This document shows, piece by piece, positions 53,801 to 64,000 of a DNA stretch of 64,000 bases. Position 1 is the stretch's first letter; the number at the start of each line of letters is the position of its first letter. Under the pieces are notes generated by a model. It saw only the letters and a list, made by a program, of their open reading frames with translations, had not been told where the DNA came from and did not search any database. Origin of the DNA: Chondrosia reniformis (taxonomy: Eukaryota > Porifera > Demospongiae > Chondrillida > Chondrillidae); contig OX359189.1 of NCBI GenBank assembly GCA_947172415.1, positions 6,090,501 to 6,154,500 of the forward strand. Reading direction: 5' to 3'. Made by a program: the position numbers and the translations under genes.

Positions 53801-56800
53801 TATTTGCTGAAACAATCAAAAAAGTAAGTGTAATCCTGTAATAATTATTATTGGAATGTTGTGACATGTATATATACGTACATGTACATACGTAGTCAGT
53901 ATACGTATATTGATAGACATTTCCAGTGATTATCATGTTTCATTATAGTATTATTATAGCCCTTTCTATTTATAGTTCATATTTCTATCTATTTAAAATT
54001 GATCTTCAAATTTTCATTTTCGTTCTTAAGACATCTGAAGGAAAGCCAGTTGACATATCTTTGCCAATATCTGTATATTTGGGTTGTTCCCTGTCACTAT
54101 TGGCCACTATTTACTGCATCATTATTTTATGTCTAAGGTAAACAAACTGATGTATCAACTTTTTCAGTACCTTAACCTGCTGTGTCAATCTCTAATTAAG
54201 TAGGAAGGAATTATTGAAAAATTTGATGACCTTTATAAACTTGAACACAATGATATCACTCTTTATTGGACTGTGTGTCTTCATTATTGGTGTACTAAAT
54301 GCAACATCATCACAGGTCAGTAGTTATGCAAAATAAAGTTTATCAAGTTGCATATGTAATACCAAGTTTGCCAAGGCCATGAATGCCTTCACACATTTCA
54401 TATACAAAGTGAGAAATTTTGTCTATTGTCATAGACATATATATACGTAAATATATACATATGTATACTTGTATAACTAGTATGTATATAAATTAGAGTA
54501 AAGGTGGGTAACTGACGCTCATTTGTTATATATATATACATATTAACTAATTGATATGTTTCAGAGACAATTGCAGTAGTTTCTTCTTCATTTGTAAACT
54601 ACATTACTTTTGTGCCTTTTCACAATATACGTAGGTGTCTTGTGTGTTGGTATCTGCCCTCATTCACTACTTCTTTTTGTGTGTCTTCTTTTGGATGCTA
54701 TCGGAAGTGGTTTATATATTCAGCTACATAATTCTAAAAGCTAAACTGTCAAAGAAGATATGGTTTGTAATTTTCTCAATAATCAGCTGGGGTAAGAGTA
54801 AAGAGTATTCTCTGTAATAATATAAATGTATATATATATTAGAATCTACTACTAAACTTTATTACTTAGGTGCACCTGCTATAGTTGTTGCACTATCAGT
54901 TGCTGCTAAACATGAAATTTACAGGGTTCCTGAAGTTCTTAATGTGGAATCACATGCATTTTACTCTTACAAGTTGGGAGCGTAAGTTCAATAAAATGTT
55001 GGAGATAATATTTAATCCAATGTCTATTATCAGAGAGTACGGCAGTACTCTCTAAGTAAGGATGTATATATAATACTTCTACTGGAAATCATGCTCTGTC
55101 ATTACTGTTAATAGGACATTAAATTAGTTCTGTCATGTATATATTAAGCAAAATATCTTGATATAATTTTACAGGATGTTGATGTACATGCATGAGCATA
55201 ATGTAGTTATATTCTTGTATGTTCACATTACAGCTGTTGGCTACCCAGTCGAGATGGCTTATTGGCAGCCTTCATTGCACCAGTTGCATTTGTGATTTTA
55301 GTAAGTTGAGCATGAATTACCTACTTACACCATTTGATTTAAATATGAAGTTGATATACTCTAACATAATCATATAAATGTTCGTAGATTGCTCTTATCG
55401 GCCTGTGCATAGTAGTTGGAAAACTCCTATTTTATTCTCGAAAGGCAGAGGAAAGTACAACTGTTGAAATGAACAGAATTAGAGATGGAAGGTATATATA
55501 CGTAATAGTACTTTTTCTGATTTCATAAATACATTAATTTTCTATAAAAATTATCATAAATATTTGATCTCAATTAATTGAAGTAGTATTATAATAGTGA
55601 AGGGGTGTTCATTAATTGGAATGTATTTTTATATGTATAGGTTCTGGACTGCACGAGTGTTTGCTATACTGCCAATTACTGCTCTAACATGGATACTTGC
55701 CCTCGTTGCCATAAATATTAATCTCCCTTATCTGGCATGGTTATTCCTAATTGCTCATATTATACAGGTCAGGATTAAATTATGTGGTACATATATACAG
55801 TAGTTTGTAAGTGTTGCTAGTCTGGCTTGCTAGTCCATTCTGAATAAGCACCAAAAGGCATGGAATAAGAAGGACAGTCTAGTGGCACTATTTATTAAAT
55901 AATACCTTTGCATTAATGCATCATAGTTATTTTAATCCAGGAGTCCAAATAATGTGTCTGATTGTGTGTTCTATAGTACCGCTAGACCCTTCCACCCCCT
56001 TGGATGCTTATAGTCTAGCAAACCACAGGAGGACAGGTTCAGAGGGCATGAAACCTATTCATACTTCTTTGAATTGTCAGGTTTCAGAAGTTATAAAAGT
56101 ATGTGGGAAGAGAGCTGTGAAAAACTTGAAACCCGTGAAATTAATCTATTAGCACATACTTGAGCATCCTTTGAAACCTGTTCAAGAAGTTTCAGATAGG
56201 TTCATGCCATAAGTAACCTGAGATTTGATCCTGTAAACCAGACATTGTTGCAAGCCTCCTGATTATAGCATAGTCATCTGTTATACATTAAACATTGCTA
56301 TCGATGTTAATTTTAATAGCTGGATATCTACGTATATACTGTCACACCAAATAATACACTGTACTTTTTAGTAACCAATATTATGCTGATACTAGTACTA
56401 CTACAGTGAGCTTATTTTAACACAAAACCAGAGTAAAATACAATTACTGTTAGTGTGGTTGATTTTGAACTGTTTCCTATCAACAGGCTTCTACTTATGC
56501 AGTAGTTTATACAGTCATGTACAGAAAAATGAAACATTCACAGGAGCATTTAAGGGTACACAATGCAGACTATTACAATATCTATGTACGTACATACATA
56601 TATGTAGACAGTGCTCCCCTGTGACTTCAAACTAGCCAATATTTGATATATTTACACTGTATCAATACATGTACGTACTACTGCACTATATAATATATAC
56701 TACTACCCATAAACTATATATATAAATTTTAGAGTAGAGTTATGTTATACCCCATAATATATTTTCAAAGACCTCTATGTCATCAGCCAATCAATGTTTT

Positions 56801-57188
56801 TAGTTGGGTTAGCATATACATACGTACTATGTAAGTATTACAGCAGCATATGCATTATGGGTTGTTGTGATCCTAATTCTTTCATCTCTATACAGTTGGA
56901 ATCACCTACTAGTAACAACGAACCAGAAAATCAAGGTTAGAGTTGATAGTTGACATAATTTACTCTGTATGCATACAATAACTCTCTTTTTATGCATTAT
57001 ATACGATGGCATTATATTTGTATCTGTGCATGCATACGTATATACGTAACTGATTTGCACTTAAAAGTGGGTAAAGACTTGTTTAACAACTTTATTTACT
57101 TTCTTACCCAGAAAAGGAGAGTCCTTCAGTAATCTTTCACCACCATGAAGCTGATGAGAGTGCAGTAGATTTTAAGATGAGCAATTAG
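41814..57188 (+). CDS. Adhesion GPCR 4, complete (9 SRCR, Ig, repeated HormR/TSP3 modules, GAIN/GPS, 7TM)
   Basis: Complete receptor of 2338 codons in 41 exons. Leader 41814-41892 (MLALILVSIFSGTVAVTAS). SRCR: 41954-42310, 42419-42754, 43075-43410, 43658-43987, 44523-44849, 45076-45405, 45467-45796, 47021-47241+47324-47444, 47800-48144. Ig: 48264-48578. Modules: 48675-48928, 49143-49377, 49434-49561, 49676-49753; 49850-50128, 50208-50421, 50607-50719, 50798-50881; 51204-51255, 51630-51743, 51961-52055. GAIN/GPS: 52144-52325, 52433-52478, 52586-52651, 52766-52898, 53005-53236, 53392-53509, 53591-53643, 53712-53823 (LCKSFHLSSFAVFAE). 7TM: 54031-54137, 54204-54315, 54635-54791, 54870-54981, 55234-55300, 55388-55491, 55641-55767 (LPITALTWILALVA), 56487-56585. 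Tail: 56896-56935, 57112-57188. All phases close and the gene ends in TAG. SRCR domains suit binding of proteins or polyanions; the actual ligand is unknown. Divergent from the soluble paralogue upstream. Confidence 0.88.
44040..44350. repeat. GC-rich intronic insertion with inverted ends
   Basis: In the intron between SRCR 4 and 5. More GC than its surroundings, with internal CCGCCATTTAAAT (about 44178) facing ATTTAAATGGCGG (about 44306), and a GCGCCCTGA motif twice. Looks like a small non-autonomous element; family unknown. Confidence 0.45.
44877..45030. repeat. Interspersed repeat, copy 2
   Basis: In the intron between SRCR 5 and 6. Matches 38337-38510 (shared AAATTGAAAGGTCTTCATAT and the GGCTACATTTATATGTGTC end). 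No coding frame. Confidence 0.7.
45797..47020. other. Long intron between SRCR 7 and SRCR 8
   Basis: The largest intron of receptor 4 (about 1.2 kb). AT-rich, with many TACGTA and TATATA tracts. No exon, repeat family or RNA gene recognised. Confidence 0.6.
55032..55054. repeat. Solo terminal palindrome of the foldback family
   Basis: GAGTACGGCAGTACTC followed by TCTAAGTAAGGATG, one base off the palindromes at 35200 and 57840. It lies in an intron of the 7TM region of receptor 4. Confidence 0.55.
56045..56212. repeat. Diverged inverted repeat in last large intron of GPCR 4
   Basis: GGCATGAAACCTATTC near 56046 faces ATAGGTTCATGCC near 56196, with further pairing inside. Probably an old foldback or MITE copy between the 55641-55767 and 56487-56585 exons. 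Confidence 0.4.
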
Positions 57189-59529
57189 CTTGGTCCGTGA
57201 GTAGTTGTTCTATTACAATCTACCTTTAGTTATAATTAGTCTTTCAGAAAAATACATGTGCACCTGTGTATGAGTTTGAGTGTATGAGTTTCTAGGCTTA
57301 TAATGTAGTGAAAGGGAGTTATGTTCCGGAAATACTTTACATTTGCTATACAGTGGATAATTGAGAGTAATATGCTAAACTGCCTTTAATTTGTATTTTA
57401 TCAAGGTTTCCAATTAATTGAATTAAGGCCATTGCCTATGGAGTGTATACGTATATAGCTACATAGATCCATGATTTTAATGTACCGTGAAAAGCTAAAA
57501 TAATATGTTCTTTATAGGATGTGATATCTTATACTTTGAGTAACTGTATCATGATTTTTGTGTGTATATAGACATCAAATTAAACTCATAACAAGATTCA
57601 AGCAGCAAGTAGCATCAGTGGCAAACTACACACAACATTCATAGTACAAGATTCAATAAAATGAGTGTGACCAATTATAACTATTATAAGCTCCTTCATT
57701 ATTATACTCTTGTATCGCGAACATCAAGAATGAGAAATGAAATATATAGATATGTAAGCCGCCCATGCCAACGTGGTTTGCCAAAACAAATGGTGAAGAT
57801 CTTTACTGAATATTCAAGAATATCTTCTTTGTGGTATCAGGGAGTACGGTAGTACTCCCTATGTAGGGATGACACGGTTTTTTTCGTTTTCCCCATACAT
57901 TGGTATAGGAGCGAAATCCCGAAATAGGCCGAAAATCGACAAAACAAGGCTATGTATAGCTAAATATACAATATACATACTCTAAATAGACCTTAAAGGC
58001 AAGCGAATATGTCCCGCTGGCGAAATAATAAACTTTAAAAATTCCCATTTTCGTCTTCTTCATATTCTTCTTCTTATTCTTCTTCGTCAGCCATAACCAA
58101 AAAACTATATAAGCTTTTGGACTAATTGTTACACGAAACTACTGCAAATTTTCCGAGCTGTATTCTTTTGTAGAAGCGAGAGCGATAACGCTATTATTGA
58201 GCATGACGGTTTTCATGACCCTAGAGTCAAGGCCTCAATAAAGTCGCCATTTTAATGACGTCATAATCAGTCGAAGATTGCGAAACCAAAATGATTTTAA
58301 TTATATGAATCTAATTCCTAGCCCATGCTCCATAAAAAGTACAGAAACTAGAAATATTAAAAATTTTCTACAAAAATAGTGAAGATGTAGGGATGGCATA
58401 AAAAGTAGAGAAACAAGAAAGGGATGTTACACAGTGAAGCATTAGCTATACATGAATCCTACAAGCAAGGGTGTTGTATGATTCATGCACAGCTAATGCT
58501 TCACTGTGTAACATCCCTTTCTTGTTTCTCTACGTTTTATGCCATCCCTACATCTTCACTATTTTTGTAGAAAATTTTTAATATTTCTAGTATATATGGT
58601 TCAGTGTCTGCGTCTATATACGTATATAGAGACTTGCATGATGAGGAATGTAAATATTGAAAGGCATGACTACAAAGATTAGTAAACATACTTTTGTCCA
58701 TGGTCGTTAGTGCGTGGACTGTGATAGGTAAATTAAACATGACAATGTGTAAAATCGTCCTTTGGAGAGATAGAACTTATAGAGATTCGGAAGTGTATAA
58801 AGCCAACTTAATGACTGCGAACCATAGAAATTTAAATTCATTGGAAACGTTCCTCTCTGTGAAACTACCCACAGGATGAAGCGCTTGTTCTGAATTTACT
58901 GTCGGCTAAGTTTTGCTAAGTTGTACCACTACCAGTGCATCACTGCAAAAAGCGTATATAACGCTTTTCTGTTAAAGACCTGCTTTCCTGTGAGTTATAT
59001 TTTTCATGACTGGTTGGTCTATACTAGCTAAGTGGTATGTTAAAATCTACAGATTTATGTAGAAGAGAATAAAAGACAAACAGAGATGCAGAAATTCACT
59101 GGCCAAAGTGATCTAGCTTGTAGTTGGTACGTACATTCTAAATAGAAAGTTTCCTGCGTCCTTCTTATATACGAGATTGACGTGCTAAGCTATATAGCTT
59201 TATCCCTAAATTACATACAGATATTTTGCTTTACTCCTTTCTTAATAGCTTTAAACTTGAACTGTTTCAGTTTCACGTCTTGTCTAGTGTATCGATGATT
59301 GGGCATTTACTCTCTAAGTTTGTAGTATATGTGCGGAGTGTTTAATACGTATGTATAGTATATAGTGGTTTATTTTCAAACACTGTCTTCACAAATCTGA
59401 ATTAGTGCATCCAGTCCACCTCTTCATTATATTAGATGAATATAGCAATTAGATGGCTATCTTTTCATTAGCACCGTTCTATATATCTTAGCATAATGAA
59501 ACATTGAATTATACTATCCTCACGACACA
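57189..59529. other. Intergenic between GPCR 4 and coiled-coil gene
   Basis: Holds the 3' flank of receptor 4 (57189 to about 57830, with an AATAAAATG near 57655 that could be a poly(A) signal), foldback element B (57840-58591), and the 5' flank of the next gene (58592-59529). No RNA gene seen. Confidence 0.5.
57840..58591. mobile_element. Foldback DNA element, copy B
   Basis: Starts with GAGTACGGTAGTACTC and TGTAGGGATG, has a TTC-rich middle (about 58047-58088), and ends in an inverted repeat with arms at 58347-58446 and 58491-58591 carrying GATGTAGGGATGGCAT and its complement. Same layout as copy A at 35200-36090 but with different arm sequence. Confidence 0.7.
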
Positions 59530-62078
59530 ATGATTTATAGTGATGCTTTTGAGAATCAGATGGACAAAGAGGATTCAGAACAACCTCAAATCCTGAGCAA
59601 GGAATTTAAGGATATGACCTCATACACTAGTCCTGAGCACATGAAAGGTTCTGAGAGAGATCTCAAAGCTCATGTAAGTTAAACAATTTGATAAGTATAG
59701 TATTCTATTATTGGTAGTTTACATTCCTCTCTATTCTATATAGCTATATATGTATATGCATTTTAACATAAAGAATCAACTTGTTCTATAGTATGCATGA
59801 CTATATGATGAGGTAAAAACGTATGCAAACACATGTATGTTTTCTATATACATTGCAGGTTTTAACATTTCCACAAATATGATTAGGAATCACTTAAGTT
59901 CAAACCATGAGGCCATATTTAACCACTATTATGTGTGGAAGTGTCACTTTATATCATTTTTATATCATTTTTTAATTTAGGAAATAGGTACAGTGCAATC
60001 GCTTGAAACATGTGTAAAATCAAAGCTAAAAAGATCAAGACCTCTCCAAAAGAAACAGGTATTACAGTTATTATCCAAGAGGTCATATATATGCAGACTC
60101 TCTGTTTCCATAATTATAATGTGTACATGCAGTATATACATACTATATATCCACATCCTCCATATACGACATAAGAAAATATATAAAATAATATGTCTGT
60201 CAGCTAGTTGGTAAACATATACATATATAACCACTACCTATATTTTTAAATACATGTACATTAGTGAGATTTATAAGTATATAGTTATTATAATGAGAGG
60301 GTACATGAGTATATATAGTGTAGCTGTGGCAAATATAATGGCAGACCACTGGTGGTCAAACCATTAGCTCAATTCCCAACAATTCCTTTGCCTTTGTAAT
60401 GTATGATTATATATAATTTAAGCTTAAGTGATTATTACTTTGTTCACTAACTGTATACTTAGCAGTGAGCACATGTAGAACATATTGAATTAATGATGTA
60501 CGTTTAATCTTTATAAATATCACATAATAAGATTACTGTTGCTAATGGAAGCTCGAGCTCATTAATCATCAACTAATGTAAATGTACATAAGAAGTATAC
60601 ATTTCATAATCTATTTCTAGATAAAAATCACCTTTTTGAAATTTTGTCTAGACTGCAGCTGCACAGTATTTTATCTATAATATGAATATATACTGAAAGT
60701 ATATATATACATGTGCTTGTTTATCTCGATCATCTTTGATTCTTTTATATATCAATACGTATATACAGAAAGGCCACATGTACAAACATTCACTAAATAT
60801 ACAGGAAAAGGAAATGGCACTTCATCGATTAGAAGATGAATTAAAAAAGCAAGCAACTCGGATTATGGAGGATAAACAAGCATTAAGAAAGGAGAAGTTT
60901 GCCTTTCTAAAAGAAAGAGTAAGTTATTTGCAAGTGCATATATATATGTATGCTAGTACATATATATTATACATACAGTATATTCACTTGCATCAGTGTC
61001 AATGTTCAGTAGATATATATATACGTATATACAGAGTGCATAATACGGTCATTCACATGCTCCTATTATTACTTACAGGAAATGTTTAAAGAAAATGAGA
61101 CCCAAGTAAACCCTGCGGTAGAATCTGTTCCTCTCTACCTGGCTAGGACTCTATTACAAAAAATGGTTTGTAGAAATTTTATAGAGATGAACTCTCTTTC
61201 AGTATAGGTACGGCATATGTAGCTATATCTCCTTACCATTTTACACGTATAGCAAAAACAAATTAAGATAGCTAAATTAGCAAGGAAGCACAGAGAAGAG
61301 GTAATAAAGTTGAAAGCTAATTTAAAAGATCAAGTAGAAGCCATTCACAAGATCTACAATCATCCATATAAGATGCCCAAGCACGATACTGAAGTCAGAT
61401 ATAAGGAAGATAAGAAGAAGGTGGATGAGCTGAAGGTATGTACGTATATATATATATATATACACAAGTTGGCACTTCATATATTCAACAAAGGTATATA
61501 GCTACATATACCTAGCTAGGTCTTTGTAACCACTGCAGATATATACATACGTATAATTTGTGCAGAGTTACAATTGTGCTTTATATACGTAGCTATATGT
61601 TTGTTTTAGGAGAGGTTAATGAAAGCTGAAACAGCAAGCTTGGAATCAGATAGTGAACATGCAACTTTAGAAGATGCTACCAGTTCATTCTTCCAAACAC
61701 TAACTCATCTTTTAGGAGAAAAAGAGGTACATATATATATACACGTGTACGTACATGTAATAAAAGCTTTGGAGATTGTCAATGAGAATGATCTACTGCA
61801 TGCAACCTCCATACTTTAGCCTCCTTGTATCTCCTTTAGAGAGCTATAAAACTATTGAAAGAAGTTGCAATTAAGGGTAAGCAAAGTATAGAAGCACTAT
61901 TTAAATATGTTTTTTTTTATTATTGTGCTATATAATGCTGATGTAACTACATAGATAAATTGATTTTGCACAATGAATATGACACAAGTTTTTCTTTCTT
62001 AGCAGATAATGTATCAGAGCACATTTTAAATACATTGGAGTTGATACACAAGGAATGGTTCTGGGGAAAGCTTAGCAG
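59530..62078 (+). CDS. Unrecognised coiled-coil protein, 5' part
   Basis: Not a family I recognise. Eight exons join in phase for 290 codons: 59530-59673, 59981-60058, 60769-60918 (or from 60805, using a second in-frame acceptor), 61079-61165, 61253-61435, 61610-61726, 61840-61876, 62003-62078. The start is MIYSDAFENQMDKEDSEQPQ. The protein is charged and lysine/glutamate-rich with heptad-like stretches (EKEMALHRLEDELKKQATRI; KKQIKIAKLARK-type), so a cytoplasmic coiled coil is likely. There is no signal peptide or membrane segment. The last visible donor is AGCAG|GTGG just before the 43-bp satellite, so the gene probably continues past the window with the array in an intron. An upstream exon cannot be excluded. 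Confidence 0.6.
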
Positions 62079-62133
62079 GTGGATATACTTTATTTCAAGT
62101 TGTCTACTATTACTAACTAACACTGATCTTGGG

Positions 62134-64000
62134 TTATCCTTAGCTACAAGGGTACATGTGCATAAGGTGCCTTTGAGTATCCTCAGCTACAAGGATAAGG
62201 TATCTTTAGCTACAAGGGCACATGTACATAAGATACCTTTGAGTATCCTTAGCTGCAAGGGTACATGTGGATAAGATACCTTTGAGTATCCTTAGCTGCA
62301 AGGGTACATGTGCATAAGATACCTTTGAGTATCCTTAGCTGCAAGGGTACATGTGCATAAGATACCTTTGAGTATCCTTAGCTGCAAGGGTACATGTGGA
62401 TAAGATACCTTTGAGTATCCTTAGCTGCAAGGGTACATGTGCATAAGATACCTTTGAGTATCCTTAGCTGCAAGGGTACATGTACATAAGATACCTTTGA
62501 GTATCCTTAGCTGCAAGGGTACATGTGCATAAGATACCTTTGAGTATCCTCAGCTGCAAGGGTACATGTGGATAAGATACCTTTGAGTATCCTCACCTGC
62601 AAGGGTACATGTGCATAAGATACCTTTGAGTATCCTCAGCTGCAAGGGTACATGTGCATAAGATACCTTTGAGTATCCTTAGCTGCAAGGGTACATGTGC
62701 ATAAGGTGCCTTTGAGTATCCTCAGCTGCAAGGGTACATGTGGATAAGATACCTTTGAGTATCCTTAGCTGCAAGGGTACATGTACATAAGATACCTTTG
62801 AGTTATCCTCAGCTGCAAGGGTACATGTGGATAAGATACCTTTGAGTATCCTTAGCTGCAAGGGTACATGTGCATAAGATACCTTTGAGTATCCTCAGCT
62901 GCAAGGGTACATGTGCATAAGGTGCCTTTCAGTATCCTCAGCTGCAAGGGTAGATGTGGATAAGATACCTTTGAGTATCCTTAGCTACAAGGGTACATGT
63001 ACATAAGATACCTTTGAGTATCCTCAGCTGCAAGGGTACATGTGCATAAGATACCTTTGAGTATCCTTAGTTGCAAGGGTACATGTGCATAAGATACCTT
63101 TGAGTATCCTCAGCTGCAAGGGTACATGTGCATAAGGTGCCTTTGAGTATCCTCAGCTGCAAGGGTACATGTACATAAGATACCTTTGAGTTATCCTCAG
63201 CTGCAAGGGTACATGTGGATAAGATACCTTTGAGTATCCTTAGCTGCAAGGGTACATGTGCATAAGATACCTTTGAGTATCCTCAGCTGCAAGGGTACAT
63301 GTGGATAATATACCTTTGAGTATCCTTAGCTGCAAGGGTACATGTACATAAGATACCTTTGAGTATCCTTAGCTGCAAGGGTACATGTGCATAAGATACC
63401 TTTGAGTATCCTTAGCTGCAAGGGTACATGTGGATAAGATACCTTTGAGTATCCTCACCTGCAAGGGTACATGTGCATAAGATACCTTTGAGTATCCTCA
63501 GCTGCAAGGGTACATGTGCATAAGATACCTTTGAGTATCCTCAGCTGCAAGGGTACATGTGCATAAGGTGCCTTTGAGTATCCTCAGCTGCAAGGGTACA
63601 TGTGCATAAGGTGCCTTTGAGTATCCTCAGCTGCAAGGGTACATGTGGATAAGATACCTTTGAGTATCCTTAGCTGCAAGGGTACATGTACATAAGATAC
63701 CTTTGAGTTATCCTCAGCTGCAAGGGTACATGTGGATAAGATACCTTTGAGTATCCTTAGCTGCAAGGGTACATGTGCATAAGATACCTTTGAGTATCCT
63801 CAGCTGCAAGGGTACATGTGCATAAGGTGCCTTTCAGTATCCTCAGCTGCAAGGGTAGATGTGGATAAGATACCTTTGAGTATCCTTAGCTACAAGGGTA
63901 CATGTACATAAGATACCTTTGAGTATCCTCACCTGCAAGGGTACATGTGCATAAGATACCTTTGAGTATCCTTAGTTGCAAGGGTACATGTGCATAAGAT
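62134..64000. repeat. 43-bp satellite array with higher-order structure
   Basis: About 43 head-to-tail units of 43 bp, each with GAGTATCCTTAGCTGCAAGG, GTACATGTGCATAAG and ATACCTT. Variants (CTTAGC/CTCAGC, GTGCAT/GTGGAT/GTACAT, AGATACC/AGGTGCC, GAGTTATCC with one extra base) recur in the same order about 905 bp apart (21 units plus two bases), for example the TAGATGTGG variant near 62951 and 63856. The array runs off the window. The unit is not a multiple of three, so open frames inside it are not genes. Confidence 0.92.

Noticed and set aside
58694-58879. Possible small gene upstream of the coiled-coil gene
   Set aside because: 61-codon frame with no domain, splice partner or paralogue; treated as chance
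62679-63766. Three 60-codon minus-strand frames with repeated QLRILKG and STCTLAAED
   Set aside because: Artefact of the 43-bp satellite; the unit length is not a multiple of three and the frame rotates
62134-64000. Regular direct repeats resembling a CRISPR array
   Set aside because: Head-to-tail satellite without unique spacers, in clearly animal DNA

Overview
The window looks like gene-dense nuclear DNA from a basal animal, most likely a demosponge such as Amphimedon. This is an inference from four things: large adhesion-GPCR-type receptors with SRCR, Sushi, EGF, FN3, Ig and IgGFc-binding ectodomains; very short AT-rich introns with GT..AG borders; abundant TACGTA-type palindromes; and Penelope-like, LINE and foldback repeats. 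No rRNA, tRNA or prokaryotic feature was seen. Exon borders were read by hand from splice signals, phase and paralogue comparison. The models for the four receptors and for the soluble paralogue close in frame or run off the window edge.

Layout. 1-3937 (minus): N-terminal part of adhesion GPCR 1 (signal peptide, IgGFc-binding domain, Sushi, GAIN/GPS), with its 7TM beyond the left edge. 4853-17073 (minus): complete adhesion GPCR 2 (signal peptide, IgGFc-binding, calcium-binding EGF, GAIN/GPS, 7TM, tail; 24 exons, 1201 codons). 18439-28663 (minus): complete adhesion GPCR 3 (signal peptide, FN3, EGF array, GAIN/GPS, 7TM; 32 exons, 1109 codons). 30319-36470 (minus): a recent partial duplicate of the 5' half of gene 3 that reads as a soluble FN3-EGF-EGF-EGF-FN3 protein (341 codons). 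The duplicated block extends to about 40080 and contains an orphan FN3 exon. 41814-57188 (plus): complete giant adhesion GPCR 4 (nine SRCR domains, Ig, repeated hormone-receptor-like/TSP3 modules, GAIN/GPS, 7TM; 41 exons, 2338 codons). 59530-62078 (plus): 5' part of an unrecognised coiled-coil gene. 62134-64000: a 43-bp satellite with higher-order structure that runs off the right edge.

The three minus-strand receptors are tandem paralogues. Their GAIN-7TM exons have the same lengths and phases while the ectodomains differ. Gene 4 is a more distant member in the opposite orientation. The cluster therefore pairs one conserved signalling cassette with fast-changing, immune- or adhesion-type ectodomains, and gene 3 shows the recent exon and leader duplication that could drive this. 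The ligands, and any role in immunity or self-recognition, are not shown by the sequence.

Mobile elements: a broken Penelope-like element in an intron of gene 2, whose terminal repeats (also found alone elsewhere) carry hammerhead-ribozyme cores; a second hammerhead-like core at the tip of a long inverted repeat; two LINE fragments; two foldback elements of one family starting with the palindrome GAGTACGGTAGTACTC; small MITE-like hairpins; and TAA microsatellites.
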